NCBI GenBank assembly: GCA_963822435.1
Contig: CAWGHN010000003.1
Span: 1,062,219 to 1,126,218, forward strand
Direction: 5' to 3'
From: JAUYQR01 sp963822435
GTDB lineage: Bacteria > Pseudomonadota > Alphaproteobacteria > Rhodobacterales > Rhodobacteraceae
Length of the DNA stretch: 64,000 nucleotides
The stretch's first letter is position 1; the number at the start of each line of letters is the position of its first letter. The translations under genes and the position numbers were made by a program. Below are positions 1-7,278 of the stretch, piece after piece. The notes below the pieces were generated by a model. The model was given only the letters and a program-made list of their open reading frames with translations, had not been told where the DNA came from and did no database searches.

Positions 1-543
1 GCGACGAGTGTGATGGCCAATCAGGCGATGAACTATCTCGTGTCCGGGAAAGCTCCGGGGTTGATGGGGAACGCGCATCCCAATCTGGCGCCGTATGCGG
101 TGTTTGATTGCGCGGATGGGTGGCTGATTCTGGCGACCGGGAATGACGGTCAGTATCGGCGGCTGTGCGGGATTCTGGAGCTGGAGGGGATGGCTGACGA
201 TGCGCGGTTCCTGACCAACGCGGACCGGATCGCGCACCGGGTGGAGATGACCGCGCGGATCACGGCGGCGACCAAGGCATGGGCGAAGGCGGATCTTCTG
301 GCGGCATGCGAGGCAGCGGGGGTTCCGGCGGGGCCGATCAATGACCTCGCGGAGGTGTTCGCGGACCCGCAGGTGCAGGCGCGGGGGATGCAGATCGCGC
401 CCGGCGGGTTGCCGGGGGTGCGCAGTCCGATGACGTTTTCGGGGGCGGAGCTGGCGTTGGACCGTCCCGCGCCCCGACTGGGACAGCATCAGGACGAGGT
501 GCTGGGCCGGTCAGAGGGCGAGGCGGGTCAGGGCGGCGTCTAG
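1..543 (+). CDS. CaiB/BaiF family CoA-transferase, C-terminal part (5' end outside window)
   Basis: This is the last ~180 residues of a class III CoA-transferase; the reading frame is open back to base 1, so the true start lies upstream. The fragment carries the family's C-terminal small-domain pattern: YAVFDCADGWLILATGNDGQ, then GVPAGPINDLAEVFADPQVQARGM, and ends in the usual 'RPAPRLGQHQDEVL' tail. Family members move CoA between a carboxylic acid and an acyl-CoA donor in the cytoplasm; the substrate cannot be told from this part, and the catalytic Asp region is missing. The gene converges on lpxK and their 3' ends overlap by 33 bp. Family assignment is firm, substrate unknown. Confidence 0.9.
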   Translation, partial: ATSVMANQAMNYLVSGKAPGLMGNAHPNLAPYAVFDCADGWLILATGNDGQYRRLCGILELEGMADDARFLTNADRIAHRVEMTARITAATKAWAKADLLAACEAAGVPAGPINDLAEVFADPQVQARGMQIAPGGLPGVRSPMTFSGAELALDRPAPRLGQHQDEVLGRSEGEAGQGGV

Positions 544-1500
544 GGCGGCCCAGTCGGTGATCTGCAGGCGGACGACGAAGGTCAGCACCTTTGGGCGAAA
601 GCCGGCGGGCAGGCGGGCTGCGTCTTTTTCGGTGGTGACGAGTTGGGCGCCGAGGCTGGTGGCCTCGACCTCGAGCCGGTGCAGGAGCGTGTCGGACAGG
701 GGCTGGTGATCGGCGAGAGCTTCGGCGCGCAGGATGGTGGCGCCTGCGGCCTTGAGGCTGGTGAAGAAGCGGGCGGGGTCCGCGATGCCGGCGAAGGCCA
801 GGACGCGCTGGCCGTGCCAGTCCATTCCCATTTTCAAGGGCAAGAGCGTGCCGGTGAGGTGCGGCAGGCGGAGAGTGTGGCCCCATTGGGTGGCGAAGCG
901 GGTCTGGTGATCGGGCGTGCCGATCGTCAGGACGAGGTCGGCGCGGGCGAGACCGGTGGCGACGGGTTCGCGCAAGGGGCCGGCGGGCAGGCAGCGGGCG
1001 TTGCCGAAGCCTTTGGCGGCATCGACGACCACGATGGACAGGGCGGGTTTGACAGACGGATTCTGGAAGCCATCGTCGAGGAGGATGACGCTGGCACCGG
1101 CGGCTTCGGCGGCGCGCACCCCGGCGGCGCGGTCGCGGGCGACCCAGGTCGGGGCGAAGGCGGCAAGAAGGAGGGGTTCGTCGCCAACCTCGGCCGCCGC
1201 GTGACGCATGGGATCGACGCGGAGCGGGCCGGTCGAGCTGCCGCCATAGCCGCGGGAGACGACATGCACCTGCTGGCCGCGCGCGGTGAGGCGGTCGATC
1301 AGCGCAATGGCTGTGGGGGTCTTGCCGGTGCCCCCGACGTTGATGTTGCCGATGCAGATCACCGGAACGGTGGCGGTGTGGCCGGGCTGGCGCAGGCGGC
1401 TTGCGGTGAGGGCTGCGTAGAGCGCGCCGAGGGGTGAGAGGAGGCGGGCGGCAAGGGCCGGGCGGTCGGGCGGGGTGAACCAGAAGGCGGGCGCACGCAT
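511..1500 (-). CDS. lpxK: Tetraacyldisaccharide 4'-kinase LpxK
   Basis: LpxK phosphorylates the 4' position of the tetraacyldisaccharide lipid A precursor at the inner face of the cytoplasmic membrane. The 329-aa product (family ~320-340) has the Walker A loop GNINVGGTGKT at residues ~51-61, the conserved VSRGYGG after it, and ILLDDGFQNP with the downstream metal/nucleotide residues. The frame stays open 27 codons further upstream, but the ATG at 1500 is chosen because it overlaps the waaA stop in a TGATG junction and gives MRAPAFWF, the usual N-terminus. It is the last gene of a DUF4170-waaA-lpxK operon. Its 3' end runs 33 bp into the convergent CoA-transferase gene. Confidence 0.96.
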   Translation of the reverse strand: MRAPAFWFTPPDRPALAARLLSPLGALYAALTASRLRQPGHTATVPVICIGNINVGGTGKTPTAIALIDRLTARGQQVHVVSRGYGGSSTGPLRVDPMRHAAAEVGDEPLLLAAFAPTWVARDRAAGVRAAEAAGASVILLDDGFQNPSVKPALSIVVVDAAKGFGNARCLPAGPLREPVATGLARADLVLTIGTPDHQTRFATQWGHTLRLPHLTGTLLPLKMGMDWHGQRVLAFAGIADPARFFTSLKAAGATILRAEALADHQPLSDTLLHRLEVEATSLGAQLVTTEKDAARLPAGFRPKVLTFVVRLQITDWAALDAALTRLAL

Positions 1501-2696
1501 CAGTCTTCGCCGTCCATCAGGCGGCGGATGCGGTCGACGGTGGCCTCGGTCACCTCGGCCCCGTCGGTGGCGACGGCCCACGCCGCCTGCGCAAGGCGCG
1601 CGGTGCGGTCGAGGGCAAGCACTTCACCCAAGGCATCGCCCAACTGATCGGGTCGGATCACGGGGCGGGCCGCGCGGGCCGCGATCAGCCGGGCGAAGAA
1701 CGGCGTAAAGCGGCCGTGGTGCGGGCCGTGCAGGATGGCGGAGCCCAGCGCCGCCGCCTCTTGCGGATCGCGCAAGGCACCGGGGCCGATCAGGCTGCCG
1801 CCAAGGAAGGTAACCGGGGACAGACGATACCACAGGCCGTATTCGGCGGGGTTGTCGACGATGAAAACCTCGGTTTCGGGATCGAATTCCACATCGCGCG
1901 ACCGCAGCGCCACGGCCCAGCCTTCATCAGCTTCGATCCGGGCGGCGAGTGCTTCGGCGCGGGCTGGGTCGTCTGGCATCAGGATCAGGAGAAGGCGGTG
2001 GGCCTGTTGCAGCCCCATGCGGTGGGCGGCGAGGACGGCGGCCTCCTCGGCCTCGGGCAGGCTGGCGGCAAACCAGACCGGGCGGGCGGCCAGAAGGCGG
2101 GCGAGGGCGGCGCGCTCGGCCTCCAGACAGGGAAGGGCGGCGCTTTCCTCTTCCATCCGCCCGGTCACGGCAACGGCAGAGATCGCAGCTCCGGCCTTGC
2201 GGAAGGCACGGGCAGAGGCTTCGTCAAGCGTGCTGATGTGGCGGAACCCGGAAAGGGCGGTGCGCATCAGGCCGGGAAACCAGCCGTCACGGCCATGCGG
2301 CAGGCTGGGCGCGCGGGCATCGACCATGAGGAGTGGTATCTTCCGTTCGGCGGCCTTGCTGAGCATGGCGGGGCGCAACTCGCCTTGCGCGAAGATCGCG
2401 ATTTCGGGTTTCCAGTGATCGAGAAACTCGCGCACTTCGACCGGCGTGTCGGGGGGTGGCGGTTGGACGATCACACCTTCGCGCGGTGGCAGATCGGCGG
2501 GGCAGGTCAGAAGAACCGGTATACCATCATCCTCTACCAACCGGCGCGCGAGGGCGAGGAGGGTGCGGCTGGCCTCAAGCGTCGGCGCGTGAAGCCATGC
2601 CAGCCGCCCGGCAGGACGGGCCGGGCGTGGAACATCCTTCCCCGGTTCGCGGCGCTGCCCGAGGTTATAAAGGGTAAGGCCGATTGAGGGCGGCAT
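1500..2696 (-). CDS. waaA: 3-deoxy-D-manno-octulosonic acid transferase (Kdo transferase)
   Basis: WaaA (KdtA) is the GT30 glycosyltransferase that adds Kdo from CMP-Kdo to the lipid A precursor at the membrane. The 398-aa product shows the N-terminal acceptor domain (RLAWLHAPTLEASRTLLAL, the family's 'WIHAASVGE' region) and the C-terminal nucleotide-sugar domain with VFIVDNPAEYGLWYRLSPVTFLGGSL, matching the 'D..GEL...Y..AD..F.GGSL' signature. The N-terminal membrane anchor looks shorter than in enteric homologues. It starts 5 nt after the DUF4170 gene and its TGA overlaps the lpxK ATG, so the three genes form one lipid A operon. Number of Kdo residues added cannot be inferred. Confidence 0.95.
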   Translation of the reverse strand: MPPSIGLTLYNLGQRREPGKDVPRPARPAGRLAWLHAPTLEASRTLLALARRLVEDDGIPVLLTCPADLPPREGVIVQPPPPDTPVEVREFLDHWKPEIAIFAQGELRPAMLSKAAERKIPLLMVDARAPSLPHGRDGWFPGLMRTALSGFRHISTLDEASARAFRKAGAAISAVAVTGRMEEESAALPCLEAERAALARLLAARPVWFAASLPEAEEAAVLAAHRMGLQQAHRLLLILMPDDPARAEALAARIEADEGWAVALRSRDVEFDPETEVFIVDNPAEYGLWYRLSPVTFLGGSLIGPGALRDPQEAAALGSAILHGPHHGRFTPFFARLIAARAARPVIRPDQLGDALGEVLALDRTARLAQAAWAVATDGAEVTEATVDRIRRLMDGED

Positions 2697-2701
2697 GAGT
2701 G

Positions 2702-2947
2702 TCAGGCACCCAGTTCCTCGGTCGAGGAGGTGGGCTTTGCCTCGTCACGCAGGCGGTGGATATGGGCGATGTAGTAGCGCATGTGCGCGTTGTCGACGGT
2801 GCGCTGCGCCTCGGCCTTCCAGGCGCGGAACGCAGAGGCGTAGTCGGGGAACATGCCGACGATGTGGATCTGGCTGACATCGCGGAACACGTTGACCTGC
2901 GGGTCCGTCAATTCGCCGCCAAAGACGAGGTGAAGGCGTTGGGTCAT
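2702..2947 (-). CDS. DUF4170 domain protein
   Basis: A small 81-aa protein of a conserved alphaproteobacterial family with no established function that I can name. The sequence begins MTQRLHLVFGGELTDPQ and contains VFRDVSQIHIVGMFPDYASAFRAWKAEAQRTVDNAHMRYYIAHIHRL, the typical core. The frame is open to 3154, but the upstream extension is low-complexity Pro/Ala/Arg-rich, so the ATG at 2947 is preferred. It sits immediately upstream of waaA-lpxK. This linkage, which I know as common in Rhodobacterales, suggests a role in or near lipid A/LPS synthesis, but that is inference from position only. Confidence 0.88.
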   Translation of the reverse strand: MTQRLHLVFGGELTDPQVNVFRDVSQIHIVGMFPDYASAFRAWKAEAQRTVDNAHMRYYIAHIHRLRDEAKPTSSTEELGA

Positions 2948-3232
2948 GGCAAGGCTCCGGTACTGCTCGGTTGGCGTGGACGGCGGGACCGTATCCGGTC
3001 TTGCCGTTGGGGGAAAGGTGGGGTGTTGGAGGACGAGCGCAGCGCCCGCTTGAGTGGGCGGCCGGACGCTGCCCGGCGGCGCGGGCTGCGCCCTGACTGC
3101 GGGCAGCACGACAGTCGCTGCGGTGATGGCCGGTGGTTTGGCGGGCCGTCCCACTTGCGTGGAGGGGTGTAACGGGCCAGATATACGCTAGCGCGAGGCC
3201 AGAAGGCCGCTTTTTCAGTGGGAGGTGTTCGG
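2948..3232. promoter_or_regulatory. Divergent promoter region with nested inverted repeat
   Basis: This 285-bp gap separates the minus-strand lipid A operon from the plus-strand SPFH gene, so it should hold promoters for both. It contains a perfect 8-bp inverted repeat (GCTGCCCG at 3068-3075 and CGGGCAGC at 3100-3107) whose interior can form a smaller GC-rich hairpin. I cannot point to a convincing -35/-10 pair. A strong ribosome binding site, GGAGG at 3221-3225, lies 7 nt before the ATG at 3233. Confidence 0.45.
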
Positions 3233-4108
3233 ATGCAGGACTTTATCGGCGGCAATGCGGTGTTTCTGGCGATTGCCGCGTTCATCATCGTCTGTATCTT
3301 TCTGGGCGTGCGGATCGTGCCGCAATCGGAAAAGCATGTGGTCGAACGCTTTGGCCGGCTGAGAAGCGTGCTGGGGCCCGGGATCAACTTTGTGGTGCCG
3401 TTTCTTGACCGGATCGCGCACAAGGTTTCGGTGCTGGAACGCCAGCTTCCGACCGCCAGTCAGGACGCGATCACGGCCGACAACGTGCTGGTGAAGGTGG
3501 AGACGAGCGTTTTCTACCGGGTGACCGAGCCGGAAAAGACGGTTTACCGGATTCGCGACGTGGACGGTGCGATTGCCACCACGGTGGCGGGCATCGTGCG
3601 CAGCGAGATCGGCAAGCTGGAGCTGGATCAGGTGCAGTCGAACCGCGCGCAATTGATCGAGCGGGTGCGCGAGCAGGTGACGGCGATGGTGGACGACTGG
3701 GGGGTCGAGGTGACGCGGGCCGAAATTCTGGACGTGAACCTTGATGAGGCGACGCGGGCGGCGATGTTGCAGCAGTTGAACGCCGAACGGGCGCGGCGCG
3801 CGCAGGTGATGGAGGCCGAGGGCAAGAAACGCGCGGTAGAACTGGCGGCGGACGCCGACCTTTACGCCGCCGAGCAGGAGGCCAAGGCGCGGCGGATCAC
3901 GGCGGATGCCGAGGCCTATGCGACGGGCGTTATCGCCGGGGCCATCGCGGAAAGCGGGCTGGAGGCGGCGCAATTTCAGGTGGCGCTGAAGCAGGTGGAG
4001 GCGCTGACGGCACTGGCCTCGGGCGGCGGCAAGCAGACGATCCTGGTGCCGGCGAACGCTTTGGAGGCGTTCGGCGACGCGTTCAAGATGCTGAAGGGGC
4101 GCGGCTGA
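3233..4108 (+). CDS. SPFH/Band 7 (stomatin/prohibitin-like) membrane protein
   Basis: A 291-aa slipin/QmcA-type protein. Residues ~8-28 form one hydrophobic N-terminal membrane segment (AVFLAIAAFIIVCIFLGV). The SPFH domain follows with EKHVVERFGRLRSVLGPGINFVVPF, then the coiled C-terminal part rich in Ala/Glu (AERARRAQVMEAEGKKRAVELAADADLYAAEQEAKARR). ATG at 3233 is chosen over an in-frame GTG at 3218 because GGAGG sits 7 nt upstream. The next gene encodes an NfeD-like protein 1 nt downstream; stomatin-NfeD pairs are a well-known arrangement that organises membrane microdomains or membrane protein quality control. The exact cellular role here is unknown. Confidence 0.93.
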   Translation: MQDFIGGNAVFLAIAAFIIVCIFLGVRIVPQSEKHVVERFGRLRSVLGPGINFVVPFLDRIAHKVSVLERQLPTASQDAITADNVLVKVETSVFYRVTEPEKTVYRIRDVDGAIATTVAGIVRSEIGKLELDQVQSNRAQLIERVREQVTAMVDDWGVEVTRAEILDVNLDEATRAAMLQQLNAERARRAQVMEAEGKKRAVELAADADLYAAEQEAKARRITADAEAYATGVIAGAIAESGLEAAQFQVALKQVEALTALASGGGKQTILVPANALEAFGDAFKMLKGRG

Positions 4109-4109
4109 G

Positions 4110-4388
4110 ATGTGGCATGACCTGATGTCGATCTGGTGGGTCTGGATCGTGCTTGGCTTTGCGCTGGGCGTGCTGGAGGTGCTGGCGCCGGGGTATATCT
4201 TCCTTGGTTTTGCCATCGGTGCGGTGGTGACGGGAGCGCTCGTTGGGATCGGGCTGGCGCCTGCGGGAGTGGCGGCGCTTTTGTTCATCTTTGCGGTGGC
4301 TTCGTTGCTGGCGTGGCTGGCGCTGCGCCGGACGATGGGCGTGCGCAAGGGGCAGGTGAAGATCTGGGACAAGGACATCAATGACTGA
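4110..4388 (+). CDS. NfeD-family membrane protein (short form)
   Basis: This 92-aa protein has two to three hydrophobic segments in the first 65 residues (WWVWIVLGFALGVLEVLAPGYIFLGFAIGAVVTGAL and VAALLFIFAVASLLAWLAL) and a short soluble tail. The EVLAPGYIFLGFAIGA motif is typical of the short NfeD/YbbK class that partners a stomatin-like protein. It lacks the N-terminal ClpP-class protease domain of long NfeD proteins. It follows the SPFH gene by one base, so the two are surely co-transcribed and probably act as a membrane complex. Its 3' end overlaps a small open frame at 4381. Confidence 0.9.
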   Translation: MWHDLMSIWWVWIVLGFALGVLEVLAPGYIFLGFAIGAVVTGALVGIGLAPAGVAALLFIFAVASLLAWLALRRTMGVRKGQVKIWDKDIND

Positions 4389-4482
4389 ACCCTTCCCGCT
4401 TGACAGAATGGCGGCGTGGTGGGCGGCGGATATGGTGCGGCGAGCTGACGTGGCGCCGGTGATGGCGCGGACCTTCGGGTGA
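4381..4482 (+). CDS. Possible 33-codon bridging ORF between NfeD and NUDIX genes
   Basis: An ATG at 4381 lies inside the last codons of the NfeD-like gene (8-nt overlap) and opens a 33-codon frame (MTEPFPLDRMAAWWAADMVRRADVAPVMARTFG split over the whole ORF) whose TGA at 4480-4482 overlaps the GTG start of the NUDIX gene in a GTGA junction. I know no family for it. It could be a small translationally coupled protein, a leader that feeds ribosomes into the NUDIX start, or the remnant N-terminus of a frame-shifted longer gene. No independent evidence of expression exists in the sequence. Confidence 0.35.
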   Translation: MTEPFPLDRMAAWWAADMVRRADVAPVMARTFG

Positions 4483-4895
4483 GTTTCGTTGGCTGCAAGG
4501 CCGCGTTCTTTTGCGGCGATGACATCCTTGTTTACCTGCGCGATGACAGGCCGGGACTGGGCTGGCCGGGGCTGTGGGATCTGCCGGGCGGTGGGCGTGA
4601 GGGTGACGAGACGCCGGAGGAGTGCCTCTTGCGCGAGTTGGACGAGGAGTTCGGGCTGAGGTTTGCCACAGAGCGGCTGATCTGGCGCGGCGAGTTTCCG
4701 TCGATGCTGGATGCGGCGCGACGGTCGTTCTTCTTTGGCGGGCGGTTGAGTGTGGCCGAGGTGGCACAAGTGCGCTTTGGCGACGAGGGGCAAAGGTGGC
4801 AGATGATGCCGGTGCCGGTTTTCGTGGCGCACGCCGGCGCGGTGCCGGAGATGCAGCGGCGCGCGGGGATCGTCTGGGACGCACTGCGCGGGTGA
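4479..4895 (+). CDS. NUDIX hydrolase
   Basis: A 138-aa pyrophosphohydrolase of the NUDIX superfamily. The Nudix box is complete: G at the start of GGREGDE, then seven residues, then RELDEEFGL, matching GX5EX7REUXEEXGU at residues ~34-56. It is preceded by RPGLGWPGLWDLPG. Members cleave nucleoside diphosphate-linked compounds such as oxidised dNTPs, using Mg2+ bound by the box glutamates; the substrate here is not determinable. The GTG start at 4479 overlaps the stop of a small upstream ORF. It converges on pyrF across a hairpin element. Confidence 0.9.
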   Translation: MSFVGCKAAFFCGDDILVYLRDDRPGLGWPGLWDLPGGGREGDETPEECLLRELDEEFGLRFATERLIWRGEFPSMLDAARRSFFFGGRLSVAEVAQVRFGDEGQRWQMMPVPVFVAHAGAVPEMQRRAGIVWDALRG

Positions 4896-4905
4896 CGCTG
4901 GCGAA

Positions 4906-4960
4906 GCGGGGGGTTTCACACCCCCCGCACCCCCCGTGGGATACTTTCACAAAGAGGAAG
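4906..4960. terminator. Hairpin-plus-tail intergenic element, copy 1 (probable terminator)
   Basis: A perfect 9-bp stem (GCGGGGGGT at 4906-4914, ACCCCCCGC at 4920-4928) with loop TTCAC is followed by a tail reading ACCCCCCGTGGGATACTTTC and then ACAAAGAGGAAG. The element lies between the convergent NUDIX and pyrF genes. A second copy with the same loop and a closely similar tail occurs at 17663-17715. I associate such elements with Rhodobacterales intergenic regions, where they likely serve as terminators or RNA-processing signals. Confidence 0.7.
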
Positions 4961-4968
4961 ATGGAAAG

Positions 4969-5661
4969 TTAGCGGGGCAGTTCCGCGAGGACGGCGCGGG
5001 CGGCAGCGGCGGGGTTTTGCGCTTGCCAGATCGGGCGGCCGACGACGATGTGGTCGGCACCGTCGGTGACGGCCTGATGCGGGGTGGCGATGCGCTTTTG
5101 ATCGCCCGCGGCTGCGCCGGCGGGGCGGACGCCGGGGGTGACGATCAGTTTGCCGGTGGCTTCGGGCAGGGCGCGGATCAGGGCGGCCTCTTGCGGCGAG
5201 GCGATCACGCCGTCGGCGCCGGCGGCCAGCGCCCTGGCGGCGCGTTCGAGGGTGATGTCGCGCAGGTCGCCGGGTTTGATCAGGTTGGCATCAAGGTCGG
5301 CGCGGTCGAGCGAGGTGAGGATGGTCACGGCGAGGATCTTCAGGCCTGATCCGCCCTTGCCGGTGGCGGCTGCGGTGACGACCTGCGGATCACCATGGAC
5401 GGTGAGGAAATCGAGGTCGTATTCGGCGAGGCCACGCACGGCGGCCTCGATCGTGGCGCCGATGTCGAAGAGCTTCATGTCGAGGAAGACGCGCTTGCCC
5501 TGTTCGTGCTTGAGTTCGTTTGCCAAGGCGAGGCCACCGCCGGTGAGCATCCCGAGGCCGATCTTGTAGAAGCTGGCGGCGGAGCCGATGCGGGCCACGA
5601 GATCCAGACCCTGCACAACGTTCGGCACATCGAGTGCCACGATCAAACGGTCGTCGGACAT
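4969..5661 (-). CDS. pyrF: Orotidine 5'-phosphate decarboxylase
   Basis: PyrF catalyses the last step of UMP synthesis, OMP to UMP plus CO2, in the cytoplasm. The 230-aa product is the usual length. It has the beta-1 LIVALDVPN, the catalytic DMKLFDIGATIEAAVRG (Asp-Lys-Asp), and the phosphate-binding end VTPGVRPAGAAAGDQKRIATP with DHIVVGRPIW. ATG at 5661 is chosen over the upstream frame extension because MSDDRLIVALD is the normal N-terminus. It is monocistronic, divergent from the FucI-like gene and convergent with the NUDIX gene. Confidence 0.97.
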   Translation of the reverse strand: MSDDRLIVALDVPNVVQGLDLVARIGSAASFYKIGLGMLTGGGLALANELKHEQGKRVFLDMKLFDIGATIEAAVRGLAEYDLDFLTVHGDPQVVTAAATGKGGSGLKILAVTILTSLDRADLDANLIKPGDLRDITLERAARALAAGADGVIASPQEAALIRALPEATGKLIVTPGVRPAGAAAGDQKRIATPHQAVTDGADHIVVGRPIWQAQNPAAAARAVLAELPR

Positions 5662-5809
5662 GTGAAAACCCCCGGTTTTGGCCAGCGTCTTGCGATGTGA
5701 AGGGGGTGAAGTCAACCGACCTTGCCGGATTGCTGGATTAGTGGCGCGGGACGCAGTAATCCGGGTTCAGCCTGAACGCCTTATGAAGGGGCGCGGGCAG
5801 GGGGACAGA

Positions 5810-7276
5810 GTGAGCCGGATTTTCAAACGCAGGATCAGCCTTGGTGTGGTGATTGGCAGCCGGGCGTTCTTTAGCCCGGCACCGTGCAAGGCAGCGCGGG
5901 ACGATGTGCTGGCGCAACTGGCGCGGCTGGGGATCGACGCGGTTATCCTGCCGTTTGAGGCGACCGAGAACGGCGCGGTGCAGTCGATGGCAGATGCTGA
6001 CCGTTACGCCGCGCATTTCCGCGCCAACGCCGAACGGATTGATGGGCTGGTGATCTGCCTGCCGAACTTCGGCGACGAGATCGCGGTGGCGGAACTGGTG
6101 AACCGCGCGCGACTGAACGTGCCGATATTGTTGCAAGCCAGCAATGACGAGGTGGCGAAGGTCTCGGTCTCGGAACGCCGGGATGCGTTTTGCGGCAAGA
6201 TCAGCGTGACCAACAACTTCTGGCAATACGGTGTGCCGTTCACCGAGACAACCAACCACACCTGCGACACCTGGGGCGAGGAGTTTGGCCACGATCTGGA
6301 CCGGTTCGCCCGTGTCTGCCGCACGGTACGGGGCTTGCGCGGCGCGCGGCTGGGGTCGATCGGGGCGCGCACCGGGGCGTTCCAGACCATGCGCTATTCG
6401 GAAAAGCTGTTGCAGGCGGCGGGGATCACGGTGGTGACGGTGGACCTGTCGGAGATGATGGGGGCGGCCGGGGCGATCAAGGGCGACGATCCGGCGCTGC
6501 TGGCGACGCTGGACAAGGTGAAGGGCTATGGCCGGATTCCGGCGCATATTCAGCCGGCGCAGATCGAAAAGCAGGCGCGCTGGACCTTGGCCGTCAACCG
6601 CTGGATCGAGCAGACCGGCTGTGATGCCAGTGCCATCCAGTGCTGGCGCAGTTTGCAGGACAACTTTGGCTGCGCCACCTGCCTGACGATGAGCATGATG
6701 GGCGAGGATCTGATGCCAAGCGCCTGCGAGGTCGACATCATGGGGGCCTTGTCGATGTACGCGCTGGCGCTGGCGTCAGGCGCGCCGCCCGCGATCCTCG
6801 ATTGGAACAACAACTACGCCTACGAGGAGGATATGTGCGTCTGCACGCATTGCGGCAACTTTCCGAAGACCTTCATCGGGGACACGCCCGAGGTGGGCGA
6901 ACTTGACGTGCTGGGCGAAACCATTGGCCGTTCGAAGTGCTTTGGTGCGGTGAAGGGCAAGGTAAAGCCGGGGCCGATGACGTATTTCCGGCTGTCGACC
7001 GATGATCGGCGCGGCACGGTGAAGTGCTATCTGGGCGAGGGAGAGTTCACCGATCATCCGTTTGCGATGGACGGCGGGATTGCCACGACGCGGGTGGCGG
7101 GCTTGCGCAAGCTGTTGCGGTTCGTCACGCAGAACGGGTTCGAGCATCATGTGGCGATGGTGCGGGGGCATCATGCCGATGTGGTGAACGAAGCGGTGAC
7201 ACGCTACCTCGGCTGGCCGATCTATCACCACGGGGGCGAGCCGGAGCCGCAGTTGATGCATCCGAATCGTTTTTAG
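5810..7276 (+). CDS. L-fucose/L-arabinose isomerase family protein
   Basis: A 488-aa protein of the FucI/AraA-like fold. The N-terminal part shows SLGVVIGSRAFFSPAPCKAAR and repeated Rossmann-like segments (IDGLVICLPNFGDEIAVAELV; VPILLQASND); the C-terminal isomerase domain has CWRSLQDNFGCATCLTMSMM, ACEVDIMGALSMYAL and DWNNNYAYEEDM followed by CVCTHCGNFP. Glu/Asp/His residues in these segments are candidates for Mn2+ binding. The function is probably aldose-ketose isomerisation, but this subfamily is not classical fucose or arabinose isomerase. GTG at 5810 with a purine-rich GGGGGA upstream is preferred; ATG at 5783 is an alternative. It converges, 2 nt apart, on a six-gene operon whose uronate dehydrogenase-like member also suggests sugar-acid chemistry. 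Confidence 0.82.
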   Translation: MSRIFKRRISLGVVIGSRAFFSPAPCKAARDDVLAQLARLGIDAVILPFEATENGAVQSMADADRYAAHFRANAERIDGLVICLPNFGDEIAVAELVNRARLNVPILLQASNDEVAKVSVSERRDAFCGKISVTNNFWQYGVPFTETTNHTCDTWGEEFGHDLDRFARVCRTVRGLRGARLGSIGARTGAFQTMRYSEKLLQAAGITVVTVDLSEMMGAAGAIKGDDPALLATLDKVKGYGRIPAHIQPAQIEKQARWTLAVNRWIEQTGCDASAIQCWRSLQDNFGCATCLTMSMMGEDLMPSACEVDIMGALSMYALALASGAPPAILDWNNNYAYEEDMCVCTHCGNFPKTFIGDTPEVGELDVLGETIGRSKCFGAVKGKVKPGPMTYFRLSTDDRRGTVKCYLGEGEFTDHPFAMDGGIATTRVAGLRKLLRFVTQNGFEHHVAMVRGHHADVVNEAVTRYLGWPIYHHGGEPEPQLMHPNRF

Positions 7277-7278
7277 GC

